Positions 55,441-64,000 of a stretch of 64,000 nt of DNA are shown here, in pieces. Source of the stretch: Balneolaceae bacterium (GTDB taxonomy: Bacteria; Bacteroidota; Rhodothermia; Balneolales; Balneolaceae); the NCBI GenBank assembly GCA_020832285.1, contig JAFIFB010000129.1, positions 1 through 64,000 of the forward strand, written 5' to 3'. Under the pieces are notes generated by a model that was not told the DNA's origin, did no database searches, and saw only the letters and a program-made list of their open reading frames with translations. The first letter of the stretch is position 1; every line of letters starts with the position of its first letter. Position numbers and translations under genes: made by a program.

Positions 55441-56637
55441 TCAATCTGAATACCTTGACGGATCAACAATGGAAGCTGCGATGTATCGGTATGGGGTTTT
55501 ATCTTCTCTCAGATCGTGATTCCAATAGTAGACAATTACCAGTTTGCCATCTTCGCGCTGAAGCATCCGGGGATAACCGATGTCGGCATTGGCCCCATCA
55601 CCGTAGCGTACCGGAATCTCATGCCCCCAGCTTTCTCCGTTATCGGAACTGATACGCATCGCAATTCTGGAACCGTACATGCTTCGGTAGGCATAAGTAA
55701 TAGCCAAGCGCCCGTCTTCCATCTGAATCATGTGTGGAGGAGCTCCATAATGGCCGGTATCATTTACCGGTGCTGTACTTACTTCCCAGGTTTCACCGTT
55801 ATCGTGCGATCGATACGCCTTCACATAATCTCTGACCGGATCAGTTTCTCTGACTCTGAGAACAGTTAAAAGCTCGGAATCAGAAAGCCGAACGGTGGAA
55901 GGCATGATCTCAAAACCTTCCGGTTCAGGCCCCAGCCACGAAACCCGCTCCCAGGTAACGCCACCATCTGTCGTCCGGGCGTGCAAAACTCTTCCTTCTC
56001 TTCCATTTTCTTTAGCCGCATTATGAAAAGCACTCAGTTCCTGCGGACCGTTTACCAAGTAGTCAGTCCGGGTGCCAATTCCGTAAGTATCAAGATTTGG
56101 GAACTCGTACGGTCCGTGCCATTCATGGCCACGATCATTCGAATAGTAAAAAATAGATGGGCCGTCGTGGTAGTTATACCTCATCCATGTGATAATAAAA
56201 TCGGGATCTGTAAAATCTTCAATGGGTTCTTCGAGCGGGACAGGATCTTCAGCTTTATCATCAGGCAGACTATTATCGAATGCCCAGCCGGTTTGTCCAA
56301 GCTCGTAGGCATCTGTAATCTCCCACGTTTCTCCGCCATCCAGGCTGCGGGCATACCTGTTTCGGGCCGAATCGCGATTGTAGGTGTGGAAGCCGTCGGT
56401 TGTCAGGTGATCGGCCTCCACAAAACCGACCAGAATTTCATCGCCCCAGTTCCATGCTGCATTATTGGCAGGCCATCCGGCAAAACGCCCTTCTTCGTAA
56501 AATACTTCAATGTGCCGGATACCATCCCACGATTCTTCAGAGGATGATTCTATATGAGTTTCAGAATAATTTTCATTGCAAGCCAGTACCAGGGCGGCAG
56601 TAGCGAAAAACAAAGTGAGCTTTTTCAACAGATTCAT
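55441..56637 (-). CDS. Sialidase-fold (BNR/Asp-box) lipoprotein 2
   Basis: This is a 398-residue lipoprotein with signal MNLLKKLTLFFATAALVLAC (lipobox Cys 20). Five Asp boxes mark a six-bladed propeller: SLDGGETWE, SNDRGHEWHG, TTDGGVTWER, SHDNGETWEV and SSDNGESWGH. It is probably a surface exo-glycosidase or glycan-binding protein. It has its own LacI-type operator 36 bases upstream although it follows the SSS transporter on the same strand. Confidence 0.83.
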   Translation of the reverse strand: MNLLKKLTLFFATAALVLACNENYSETHIESSSEESWDGIRHIEVFYEEGRFAGWPANNAAWNWGDEILVGFVEADHLTTDGFHTYNRDSARNRYARSLDGGETWEITDAYELGQTGWAFDNSLPDDKAEDPVPLEEPIEDFTDPDFIITWMRYNYHDGPSIFYYSNDRGHEWHGPYEFPNLDTYGIGTRTDYLVNGPQELSAFHNAAKENGREGRVLHARTTDGGVTWERVSWLGPEPEGFEIMPSTVRLSDSELLTVLRVRETDPVRDYVKAYRSHDNGETWEVSTAPVNDTGHYGAPPHMIQMEDGRLAITYAYRSMYGSRIAMRISSDNGESWGHEIPVRYGDGANADIGYPRMLQREDGKLVIVYYWNHDLREDKTPYRYIAASIVDPSRYSD

Positions 56638-56673
56638 AGTTTTAATTTTGTCAGTTTAATAATGATATTAATT

Positions 56674-56687
56674 TGTAAACGATTACA
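56674..56687. promoter_or_regulatory. LacI-type operator TGTAAACGATTACA, copy 3
   Basis: The 14-bp site lies 36 bases before the start of BNR lipoprotein 2 and inside the 91-base gap after the SSS transporter stop. It is identical to copies 1 and 2. Confidence 0.8.
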
Positions 56688-56728
56688 TTTGAAAAGGAAA
56701 AAATGAAATCAGCCTTTGATTGTCAATT

Positions 56729-58192
56729 TTATTTTTTGATAGCGAGTAAAAATCCGGTCAGAAAAATGACCATCGTTCCCACCACGATTGTCAGGTAACT
56801 GTGAAGCGGATTTTGCAGGTTTTCAAGCGGCCCGGAAAAATAGGCCGGGGAAAGACTCATCCAGATGATTACCAGCAGACCCAGTACCACCCCGATAGCA
56901 GCCTGTGTATTTTCCACTTTCTTTGAAAAGAAACCAAGCAGAAACAGTCCCAGCATTCCTCCGCTGAAAATTCCCGCCAGGTTCCACCAGATATCCAGCG
57001 CACTTTCCACCTGAATGATGTAGAATGAAATCATCACCCCAAGCACACAAATCAGAGCCGAAGCCAGATAGAGCACCCGGACAGACTCCTTTTCACTCAC
57101 ATCTTTTTTATAGCGCTGGTAAAAATCACTCAGGATCACAGTCGCCCCGCTGTTAAGGCTCGTGGAGATAGTACTCATTCCTGCTGAAAAGATGGAGGCG
57201 ATCAGCAGACCTGTAATCCCCACGGGCAGGCCGTTGACGATGAAATAGGGGAATACGCTGTCGGACATGCCCGTTTCACGAAACTCGCCAGGCAGCAGAT
57301 CCGGATAAACCTGGTAATAGACAAACAACCCGGTACCGATCATAAAAAAGAGAAGCGAAACAGGGATATAAAGCAGTCCTCCGCCAAAAGCAGATGAGAT
57401 CGCCTCCTTCTCATTTCTTGCACTCATGTAACGCTGAATGTAGTTCTGGTCAATTCCGTAATTTTGAAGGTTGATAAAAATCCCATAAATAAACACGATC
57501 CAGAATGTGGATTCGGTCAGGCTCATCCCAAAACTTCCCAGGCTGAATTTATCGTGTAGTGCGGCAACCTCGAAATACTGACGGGGCCCTTCCGGCAGTG
57601 AAAACATCAGGATACCCAGAGTTACTACAGCGCCAGTGATCAGTATAATAGCCTGTATGGCATCAGTCCAGATCACCGCTTTGATTCCGCCAAGAATGGC
57701 ATAGATCATCACGCTGATTCCTGTGATAATTATAATCAACCGCATATCCCAGCCAAGGATTACATACATTGGCAGGGCAAGAAGATAGAGGATCACCGCT
57801 ACACGCATCACCTGGGTAAGCAGCCAAAAAATAGCCACGTAATTTTTTGCCCAGGGCCCAAATCGCTCCTCCAGGTATGTATAAGCCGACGGGCTTCCCA
57901 CGTTTCGGTAGAGCGGGATAAAAAATTTGATCGCCATAAAAATCGCTATCGGAATAGAGAGACTGAATACAAAAGCATTCCAGTTTCCGAGAAATGCCGC
58001 ACCCGGCAGGGCGAGATAGCTAATGCTGCTTACAAAGGTAGCAAAAATGGAAAGGCCGATCACCCAGGCCGGCAAGGTGCCTGAACCGGTTGAAAAATCC
58101 CGCGACGTCCTCTCCTTCCGGTAAAATGAGATTCCGAAAAGGACAATTCCAAGCAGATAAACCACAAAAATGGTAACGTCAACAGGATTCAT
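56729..58192 (-). CDS. Sodium:solute symporter (SSS family)
   Basis: This 487-residue transporter has about 13 hydrophobic segments. It shows the SSS features FATFVSSISYLALPG near the Na+ site, YTYLEERFGPWAKNYV and SAGMSTISTSLNSGATVILSDFY. Family members import sugars, sialic acids, proline and others. Its position between two sialidase-fold lipoproteins and a NanA-type aldolase suggests a sialic-acid-like or keto-sugar substrate, as inference. Confidence 0.9.
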   Translation of the reverse strand: MNPVDVTIFVVYLLGIVLFGISFYRKERTSRDFSTGSGTLPAWVIGLSIFATFVSSISYLALPGAAFLGNWNAFVFSLSIPIAIFMAIKFFIPLYRNVGSPSAYTYLEERFGPWAKNYVAIFWLLTQVMRVAVILYLLALPMYVILGWDMRLIIIITGISVMIYAILGGIKAVIWTDAIQAIILITGAVVTLGILMFSLPEGPRQYFEVAALHDKFSLGSFGMSLTESTFWIVFIYGIFINLQNYGIDQNYIQRYMSARNEKEAISSAFGGGLLYIPVSLLFFMIGTGLFVYYQVYPDLLPGEFRETGMSDSVFPYFIVNGLPVGITGLLIASIFSAGMSTISTSLNSGATVILSDFYQRYKKDVSEKESVRVLYLASALICVLGVMISFYIIQVESALDIWWNLAGIFSGGMLGLFLLGFFSKKVENTQAAIGVVLGLLVIIWMSLSPAYFSGPLENLQNPLHSYLTIVVGTMVIFLTGFLLAIKK

Positions 58193-58298
58193 AAAGCAGG
58201 TTTGTTAGTTCGTATTTGATATATTTACTATTGAGCCGAATCAAGTTCAGGATTCTTTTGGTCCCATTCCTGTCCATTTTCTGTTTGAAAAATGAAAG

Positions 58299-60791
58299 TT
58301 ATTGTTCATCAGCAGAAATCATAAATGTTCCGTTTTCGAAAGTTGCAGTGGAATATCGGTCGTCACTAAAAAGAAACTGGCCGGATCGCACATAGTCTTC
58401 ATCAAACATGACATGGCGCATGGTTGATTTGTTGTTGTGGGAATAGCCGAGATGGATCATTCCGTCGCTTGCCTGAATTATATATGGATAATCGTACCGG
58501 CCTTCAAGATTCGTCTCCACATCTACCCAGTATGGCCAGGTGTCTCCACCATCTTCGGAAAGCGAAACCCGCAGCGGAGTCCGCGGTGAGTTGGGTGTGG
58601 GATTGTGGGCCATCAGCAGGTTGCCGCTGTCCAGTTTGATCAGGGCGATTCTCGACCACGGGTTTGGATGATCGGTTTCAACCGGATCGCTCCAGGTTCG
58701 CCCGAAGTCGGAAGAACGGGTTTCAAGAATACGCCCGGAGTAGCGGATATAACCCAGCAGCTCTCCCGCGTCCAGCTCCACGACCGATGCCATGATTCCC
58801 GGCCGCGGCCACTCCCCGGGATCAGATGGATGAACCTCCCACGTTTCAAACCCGTCATCCGAGATCATAAATCCCACTCCGTGGGGTGAACTTTCCTTGT
58901 AAACAGGCAGCAAGACTTCACCATTGCTCATTTCCAGCGGATTTGTCCCGAACATCCAGCCCCACTCTTCACGGAGTGTTCGCGGTTCCGACCAGGATTG
59001 TCCATTGTCTGAAGATATGATCAGGTCGAGCGTGGAGTCTTCGTGCCCAAGCCCTTCCAATGTGGTATAAAAAAGGTAGAGTACCTCATCATAAACCCAT
59101 AAAACGGAGTTATGAATTTCAACCGGATCGCCCCTTTCCATCACCTGTGGTATGGTCCAGCTCTTTTCGTCTGAATCTAACCGGGACATGAAGAGTCGAC
59201 TTGCCGGATTTTCACCCCATTTGGTTTCGGAAACGGGGCCTTCAAGATGCTGCGCATTAAATGAGAATAATATTTCTCCATCGGGGAGTTCCATAAGTGA
59301 TGCGGCATGAGACCCAGCTGGTGTTTGATCCGGGTCTTCCGGAAAGAGATCCTGCCTCAGTGCATAGCCCGGCTCACCCTCTTTCACCCACGCTTCATTG
59401 AAATGGGCCCATTTAATGGTTCGATGGCGGTCAGGACGGTCATTGTAGAAATGGCTGTACACCACATGGATGGTTCCGTCATCGGCCTGTATGACTGCAG
59501 GGTAATGACTTGTAGTGGCACCATCGCGCCAGTCGAATTCGAGAATCCGGGTCCACCGCCAGGTTTTACCTTCATCATCCGAAATGGAAACGGTCAGGCT
59601 GTGTCGTCCGCTTTCGGTGTTGTTGTATACCATCAGCCAATTCCCGTTATCGAGAGTGACGATATCACTGCCGGAACCGGGATTGGGAAGTTCGGAATAG
59701 GTGACGGTGCTCCAGGTTTCTCCGCGGTCAGATGAACGGCTTGTATGCAGCCGTTTCGGCGGAGGGCCGTTATCGCGCATATAGATCACCAGTTCACCCT
59801 CCGATGTTTCAGCAATACCCGCCTGGATGTTACTATTTCCGATTATCGGTTCGCTGTAGGTCCAGGTTTCGCCCCAGTCATCGGTAATGGCCATGAGGGA
59901 ATTCCAGAAACCATCGGAATAGAACGGGAGAATCATCCGGCCGTCATCCAGGATAACCGGCTTGTTGTAGGTTTGCCAGCCGATTCGGCGCATCAGCGGG
60001 TAGCCGAGATCGGCATCGGTATAGCTACCATCTTCATCATAAATCCGCCCGCTGCGAACCAGGTGCTGCCCTTCGGCGCGATAGATCATCTCCTCCACGC
60101 GTTCATCAAACCAGGCGCGGCTGCCTCTTGCCGTTTCATCACCGGGTATAAATGAGTTAATTCGTTCCAGATATTCTTTGTACTCCTCTGTTTTGGATTT
60201 AACAGCTTCAACAAAGCGGTCTCCGGGCTGCATTCCTCTTTCGGTTTTATCCCCGGGTTTAACCAGAAGAACATCCTGCCAGTCCCACTCAGGCGGACCA
60301 CTATCCATCATATAGTTGGTACTGATCCGGTATTTCGGCAGGGACGTTTCCCACTGGTTCGCGATCACCGCATACCAGAAAAGCCACAACCGCTCTTTGC
60401 CGTCGATGAACAACACCGGGTTGATATCGGGGTATCCATCGGTATTTGCCATTTCGAACGGTTCTCCCCAGCTATTTTGCTGCTGACTAAACCGTGCTCC
60501 GCGAATACGGACATCATCGGCCCAGCGTTCGCCGGTTCCTTCGAACCAGGCAGCCAGTAAATCCCCGTTCGGCAGATCCACGATGGTACCTCCGTGTGTG
60601 TGAAGATCGATCGGATCAAAAATTTCTTCCGATTGGAAAAACGATTCCGAAGATTCTGCTGCTACCCGATCCCCTTCAACCTGACAGGAAACCAGTATCA
60701 GAAACAAACTGAAAAGTGTGGCTGAGATGACCGGGTTTGAGAAGTTACCCCTAAACAAATCCCGCATAATGTTCGATTTTACGTTTTCCAT
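58299..60791 (-). CDS. Double sialidase-fold (two BNR propellers) lipoprotein
   Basis: This 830-residue lipoprotein has a signal with lipobox LVSC (Cys 36). Two propellers are fused: about 64-480 and 492-804. Matching elements show the duplication: LPNGDLLAAW versus LPDGEILFSF, LDNGNWLMVYNN versus LDSGNLLMAHNP, and YPAVIQADDGTIHVVYSH versus YPYIIQASDGMIHLGYSH. Propeller 1 also contains a helical, charged insertion (about 183-262). Asp boxes such as SSDRGETW and SSDNGQSW occur in both. The first ATG (60791) overlaps the upstream aldolase gene by 13 bases; an ATG at 60767 is an alternative start. Confidence 0.85.
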   Translation of the reverse strand: MENVKSNIMRDLFRGNFSNPVISATLFSLFLILVSCQVEGDRVAAESSESFFQSEEIFDPIDLHTHGGTIVDLPNGDLLAAWFEGTGERWADDVRIRGARFSQQQNSWGEPFEMANTDGYPDINPVLFIDGKERLWLFWYAVIANQWETSLPKYRISTNYMMDSGPPEWDWQDVLLVKPGDKTERGMQPGDRFVEAVKSKTEEYKEYLERINSFIPGDETARGSRAWFDERVEEMIYRAEGQHLVRSGRIYDEDGSYTDADLGYPLMRRIGWQTYNKPVILDDGRMILPFYSDGFWNSLMAITDDWGETWTYSEPIIGNSNIQAGIAETSEGELVIYMRDNGPPPKRLHTSRSSDRGETWSTVTYSELPNPGSGSDIVTLDNGNWLMVYNNTESGRHSLTVSISDDEGKTWRWTRILEFDWRDGATTSHYPAVIQADDGTIHVVYSHFYNDRPDRHRTIKWAHFNEAWVKEGEPGYALRQDLFPEDPDQTPAGSHAASLMELPDGEILFSFNAQHLEGPVSETKWGENPASRLFMSRLDSDEKSWTIPQVMERGDPVEIHNSVLWVYDEVLYLFYTTLEGLGHEDSTLDLIISSDNGQSWSEPRTLREEWGWMFGTNPLEMSNGEVLLPVYKESSPHGVGFMISDDGFETWEVHPSDPGEWPRPGIMASVVELDAGELLGYIRYSGRILETRSSDFGRTWSDPVETDHPNPWSRIALIKLDSGNLLMAHNPTPNSPRTPLRVSLSEDGGDTWPYWVDVETNLEGRYDYPYIIQASDGMIHLGYSHNNKSTMRHVMFDEDYVRSGQFLFSDDRYSTATFENGTFMISADEQ

Positions 60792-61717
60792 TCATTCCCC
60801 AGATCTTCAATCGCTTTTTGGATCATCTTTTTCTCTTCGGATGAGTGCGGTTTTCCTGGCAGAGCCATTTTATCACTGCAAATTCCCATCAACGAAAGCG
60901 CACTTTTCACACCCTGCAAATAGCTCCAGGGAGATTCCCCAACGGAGTAGATCGTTGAACTGACCTGCATGATGATTTTCTGAAGCTTCTCCATTTCATC
61001 AAAATTTTGAGAACGGGCCGCTTCGTACATCTTCACATACAATTTCGGAAACATATTGGCACCGCCATTGACTCCACCGTGTGCGCCTGACAACATAGAA
61101 TGCATCAACAACTCTTCCGGGCCAACCAGCAGAGAGAATTCGGAGAGCGACTCCATCAGCCTCACCACTTTCTGAAAGTAAACCATATTAGCCGAACTGT
61201 CTTTCAGGCCGATGATATTTTCATGATCCGACAATTTCAACACCGTTTCCGCCGCGATGTTTACCTTGGTATGCGACGGCATATTATATAGGAAAAGGGG
61301 CAGCGGGGATTCGTCGGCCAGAACACGAAAATATTCTGCCAGCTCGGACTGATTGTTTGTAAAATAGTAGGGAGGAGCAGCCACCACGGCGTCGGCTCCC
61401 GCTGAATTTGCTTTTTCAGCCAATTTGACACTTTCCGACAATGAAGTGTCCGTAATCCCCACCAATACAGGCAGTTGTGCGTTTACCAGATCGCATACCC
61501 GTTCTGTGATTTCATAGCGTAATTTATAGCTGAGGGAAGGCCCTTCTCCGGTCGTTCCGAGAATAAACAGGCCGTGAACCCCGCCCGAAATCATGTGATC
61601 GACAAGCCGATCCAAGCCGGGTTGGTCCAGCTCATTTTGAGCAAGCAGAGGTGTAATGACAGGTGGGATGATTCCCCTGAGGGGATGGCGGACAATGTTA
61701 TACTGAATCTTTTCCAA
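60779..61717 (-). CDS. DapA/N-acetylneuraminate lyase-family aldolase
   Basis: This 312-residue Schiff-base aldolase has the GTTGEG motif (54-59), the tyrosine of LYNMP (Y144) and the lysine of IIGLKDSS (K172). Members either synthesise dihydrodipicolinate or cleave pyruvate-containing sugars such as sialic acid and 2-keto-3-deoxy acids. The position directly upstream of sialidase-fold lipoproteins and an SSS transporter favours a catabolic lyase over lysine biosynthesis. Confidence 0.87.
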   Translation of the reverse strand: MEKIQYNIVRHPLRGIIPPVITPLLAQNELDQPGLDRLVDHMISGGVHGLFILGTTGEGPSLSYKLRYEITERVCDLVNAQLPVLVGITDTSLSESVKLAEKANSAGADAVVAAPPYYFTNNQSELAEYFRVLADESPLPLFLYNMPSHTKVNIAAETVLKLSDHENIIGLKDSSANMVYFQKVVRLMESLSEFSLLVGPEELLMHSMLSGAHGGVNGGANMFPKLYVKMYEAARSQNFDEMEKLQKIIMQVSSTIYSVGESPWSYLQGVKSALSLMGICSDKMALPGKPHSSEEKKMIQKAIEDLGNEWKT

Positions 61718-61755
61718 TCTATTCTTCGTTGTTTTTTATCTGTGAGGACTTAATA

Positions 61756-61917
61756 TAGTGTTGTGGCAAATTTAAAACACCTTAATAAAACTCATGCCAA
61801 AGGTATACCGCGGGACAATGTTTATTTTCTTAAAAGACAATCATATTAAAAAATCTAACAGGTTTAAAAAAAACATGGCGGGTTTTACTCATCATTTGAT
61901 GACTGGCACAACAATAC
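61756..61917. repeat. Possible divergent copy of the 26.5-kb inverted-repeat element
   Basis: TAGTGTTGTGGCA (61756-61768) resembles the outer end of the 141-bp element (TAGTGTTGTGTCA). On the right, GATGACTGGCACAACAATACT carries an imperfect inverted counterpart. The internal sequence differs and the arms are imperfect, so this is a weak match. The rest of the 217-base gap is AT-rich with no ORF. Confidence 0.35.
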
Positions 61918-61934
61918 TTTAGTTGTTCGAAATA

Positions 61935-63305
61935 TTATTCACTATCCATTTCCTCATCTTCATTTGATTCGGTTTCTTCTGCAGGAAGCCAGGGTTCTGC
62001 CATTCTCACCGGGCTGAAATCGGTGTGAGGGGTTTGGGGATACTCATCGATGATCTGTCCATCTTCATTAATCATTAAGAAATGCTGATGCGGCCCGTGA
62101 ATGGTTGTCAGAATGAAGTGGCGTTCAGAAGCAGCTCTGTCGAGATACCAGGCATACTCTTCATGGCTTCTGCCGATTTCTCGCACACCAACCCCCCACG
62201 CTCCATCTCCGATATAAACAATTCCATTACTGCTGATCTGGTCATCTTTAATCGGAAAAGTTCGCTTATAGGAATGATCGTGTTTTTCAAAGACCACCCG
62301 CACTCCGTATTCTTCAAATAGGGGTACCCAATGTTCGCGCACACGAACCGAAGATTCCCAGTCCGGATTCCTCACTGATGGATAGGCCGGAACATGAAAA
62401 GTTGGAAATACATGAGGAACATTCTCTCGTTCACTGAGCACCTCTTCAAGCCATTCTGCCTGCTCTCCATCCATCGGGTTATTGTGATCGGTATCCAGGA
62501 GAACGATACTCATGTACTCCCCGAAATCGAGCACTCCGTATCCCGGATGTCCCGGAAATGCGAATAATGCGTAATAATAAGGTGATATCAGCTCCTTGTG
62601 TTCTTCCGATCCGTCAAAATCAGGGACCCCTTCTCTTCGATCATGGTCATCACGTTCGTAATATCCTCCTAAAACTTCATGATTTCCGAGGGATGCTATA
62701 ACCGGAATCACACGTCCGTCATCTGTGAGCAGTGTACGCATTGTGGACTCCAGAAATTCGTACCACCTGTAAACCCTCTCTTCCATTCCATCTGCATAGG
62801 CCAGATCGCCTCCCCAAAGCACAAAATCAGGACTGTACCGCGCTGCACGGCGGTTGGTTTGATCCATCCATTCAATCCTGTGGCGCACATCTCCGCCCAC
62901 GGCTATACGTACTGGTCGCAACGCATCTGCCGGCATAGTTCGGAATTTTCTGATTCTTGTAAACTCACCAACTCTGAACTGGTATTCTGTGTCAGGTTCA
63001 AGTCCGGTAACCTCCACGCGATGAATCAGCCGTTCTGAAAAAGGGAAATCAAAACGTTCACCTGTTGCAACGATCCATTCATCCTCTTCTTCATCGAAGG
63101 GAATTGCTCTGTATTCTATGAAAGAGTTCTGATCATCTGCATGGGTGTACCAATCCAGAGTCATCGTTGTGGTCGGATCCTGTTGCCAGGTCAGCATCAT
63201 ACCGAGAGGATCGAGCTGAGCCTGAACAGGTTGACATAAAAAGAGTAATAACAGTGTTTGAAGCCAGATAAAGTGAATTTTATGGGTGATTTTTTTACCG
63301 TTCAT
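61935..63305 (-). CDS. Purple acid phosphatase-like secreted metallophosphoesterase
   Basis: This 456-residue protein has a signal peptide (ending VQAQ) and an N-terminal fibronectin-III-like domain (about 35-125, VEVTGLEPDTEYQFRVGE), the order typical of purple acid phosphatases. Metal-binding motifs are VGGDVRH, WGGDLAYADG, SLGNHEVLGG, TFHVPAYP and EKHDHSYKR. It is probably exported to the periplasm to hydrolyse phosphate esters or nucleotides. The last 25 residues are Glu/Asp-rich. Confidence 0.87.
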   Translation of the reverse strand: MNGKKITHKIHFIWLQTLLLLFLCQPVQAQLDPLGMMLTWQQDPTTTMTLDWYTHADDQNSFIEYRAIPFDEEEDEWIVATGERFDFPFSERLIHRVEVTGLEPDTEYQFRVGEFTRIRKFRTMPADALRPVRIAVGGDVRHRIEWMDQTNRRAARYSPDFVLWGGDLAYADGMEERVYRWYEFLESTMRTLLTDDGRVIPVIASLGNHEVLGGYYERDDHDRREGVPDFDGSEEHKELISPYYYALFAFPGHPGYGVLDFGEYMSIVLLDTDHNNPMDGEQAEWLEEVLSERENVPHVFPTFHVPAYPSVRNPDWESSVRVREHWVPLFEEYGVRVVFEKHDHSYKRTFPIKDDQISSNGIVYIGDGAWGVGVREIGRSHEEYAWYLDRAASERHFILTTIHGPHQHFLMINEDGQIIDEYPQTPHTDFSPVRMAEPWLPAEETESNEDEEMDSE

Positions 63306-63451
63306 ATTGCAGGATTAGTAGTTTGAATGATACGAAGGCCCCTTTATTTAATAGCAGGGTTTAAAAATTTTGAATAAAAGTTTAATCGTTTTTTGTCTCA
63401 ATTTCTTCAACTAATAATTTTTTCGCCTGGTGTGAATGGTTGTATACTGCA

Positions 63452-64000
63452 CTACTCCAAAGGTATAATTACACCAAGATACCGTCCCATCCAGTAGGGC
63501 AAAAGAAATTCGTCGCCGGCCAATTCCCGGAGGCCGCCTCGTCCTCCGTCAATACTAAATGGGTTAGCATTGTAGCGAATCGTTGGCCTTTCCAGGGGCG
63601 AAATAAGTTCTTTGGTTGTCTGTCCGCGGAAGTTGGGTTCCAGATAATCCAGATCCTTGCGGTGGGAGTTTTTCATATCCCAGCGGACCATGTCAAGCTG
63701 AAATTCTCTTAAGTGCCATTTCACCGATTCAAGGTCGATGTCACCACTGGTTCCGTAGGCGATCAGGCTCCATACTGAATTTCGTTCCGGCAATTCAATT
63801 TTCCAGTGATCGGTAATTACATCTGCATAAATTCGCTTGAAATCATCATTAAAAGCGTAGTGGTAGAGCACCCAATAGGTTAAAAAGTACATCTCATCAT
63901 CCGAGTGGTTCCATCCGCCATCCCCCATATCAAACTCAAACGGGTATGGATGATCCCCCTTGTAAATTACACCGGGAGTCGGGCCAATGTTTTCCATCGG
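63452..64000 (-). CDS. C-terminal part of an unrecognised large protein (runs off the window)
   Basis: The frame is open to the window edge, so the N terminus lies beyond 64000. The visible 182 residues contain GDGGWNHSDDEMYFLTYW, then RIYADVITDHWKIELPERNS and HLREFQLDMVRWDMKNSHRKD, a helix-rich pattern with repeated aromatic and acidic residues. Proteins of this kind occur in polysaccharide-degrading bacteria and resemble alpha/alpha-barrel glycan enzymes, but no family can be assigned with confidence. Confidence 0.6.
   Translation of the reverse strand, partial: PMENIGPTPGVIYKGDHPYPFEFDMGDGGWNHSDDEMYFLTYWVLYHYAFNDDFKRIYADVITDHWKIELPERNSVWSLIAYGTSGDIDLESVKWHLREFQLDMVRWDMKNSHRKDLDYLEPNFRGQTTKELISPLERPTIRYNANPFSIDGGRGGLRELAGDEFLLPYWMGRYLGVIIPLE

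Noticed and set aside
1-64000. tRNA, rRNA, CRISPR, prophage or transposase genes.
   Set aside because: No T-loop-like tRNA ends, rRNA-like sequence, regularly spaced direct repeats or transposase motifs were found on reading either strand.

Overview
The window reads as one chromosomal stretch of a Gram-negative, outer-membrane-bearing bacterium of the Bacteroidota/Balneolota/Rhodothermota type. This is an inference from lipoprotein and outer-membrane-protein signals, weak Shine-Dalgarno sequences, a Bacteroidota-style dispersed palindromic repeat (about 52.9-53.1 kb) and the overall gene repertoire. No rRNA or tRNA gene, CRISPR array, phage gene or transposase gene was found. About 45 real protein genes are present, plus two frameshifted genes, one short leader ORF and several dispersed palindromic repeats.

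Region 1 (1-24.1 kb) is mostly housekeeping. It holds the 3' end of a methionyl-tRNA synthetase-like gene, a GH13 debranching enzyme, an NSS-type Na+ symporter, efp-accB-accC-gcvH, guaA, a TPR/periplasmic-binding-fold protein, mltG, an Omp85-type barrel, a DUF4097 protein followed by a membrane SpoIIE-type phosphatase, and recA-recX-AI-2E permease joined by two identical 8-base start/stop overlaps. Two adjacent genes (a class C beta-lactamase-like hydrolase and a DoxX-like membrane protein) each carry one apparent 1-base loss in a homopolymer. An AlkA-like HhH glycosylase follows.

Region 2 (24.3-28.3 kb, + strand) is a small carbohydrate or sugar-acid cluster: sugar isomerase/epimerase, enolase-superfamily dehydratase, VOC protein and D-2-hydroxyacid dehydrogenase. 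It is interrupted by a 141-bp inverted-repeat element.

Region 3 (28.4-33.7 kb, - strand) is a reductive sulfur-assimilation operon: rhodanese-type sulfurtransferase, siroheme sulfite reductase, CobA, APS-type CysH and Met8p-like siroheme synthase. Its 5' leader encodes a 26-residue peptide with 6 Cys and 6 Met, directly before a perfect intrinsic terminator with nine U. The leader ORF also contains a 9-base copy of the terminator 3' arm that can pair with the terminator 5' arm. This is the layout of a cysteine-sensing transcription attenuator and is the most interesting signal in the window.

Region 4 (34.1-64 kb, mostly - strand) is a carbohydrate-scavenging region. It contains gamma-glutamyltransferase, L-fucose isomerase, an FGGY pentulose kinase, a YdjC-type deacetylase, two GMC-oxidoreductase/subunit-3 pairs, xylose-isomerase-like, SDR, zinc dehydrogenase and hexulose-phosphate-synthase-like enzymes, a DUF1080 hydrolase, three sialidase-fold (BNR) lipoproteins including a double propeller, an SSS transporter, a DapA/NanA-type aldolase and two secreted metallophosphoesterases. 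Three identical 14-bp LacI-type operators (TGTAAACGATTACA) lie 33-39 bp upstream of three start codons and suggest common repression by a regulator encoded outside the window. The combination of Tat-lipoprotein subunit-3 proteins, Cys-cluster GMC enzymes and DUF1080 suggests periplasmic oxidation of glycosides to 3-keto sugars followed by hydrolysis.
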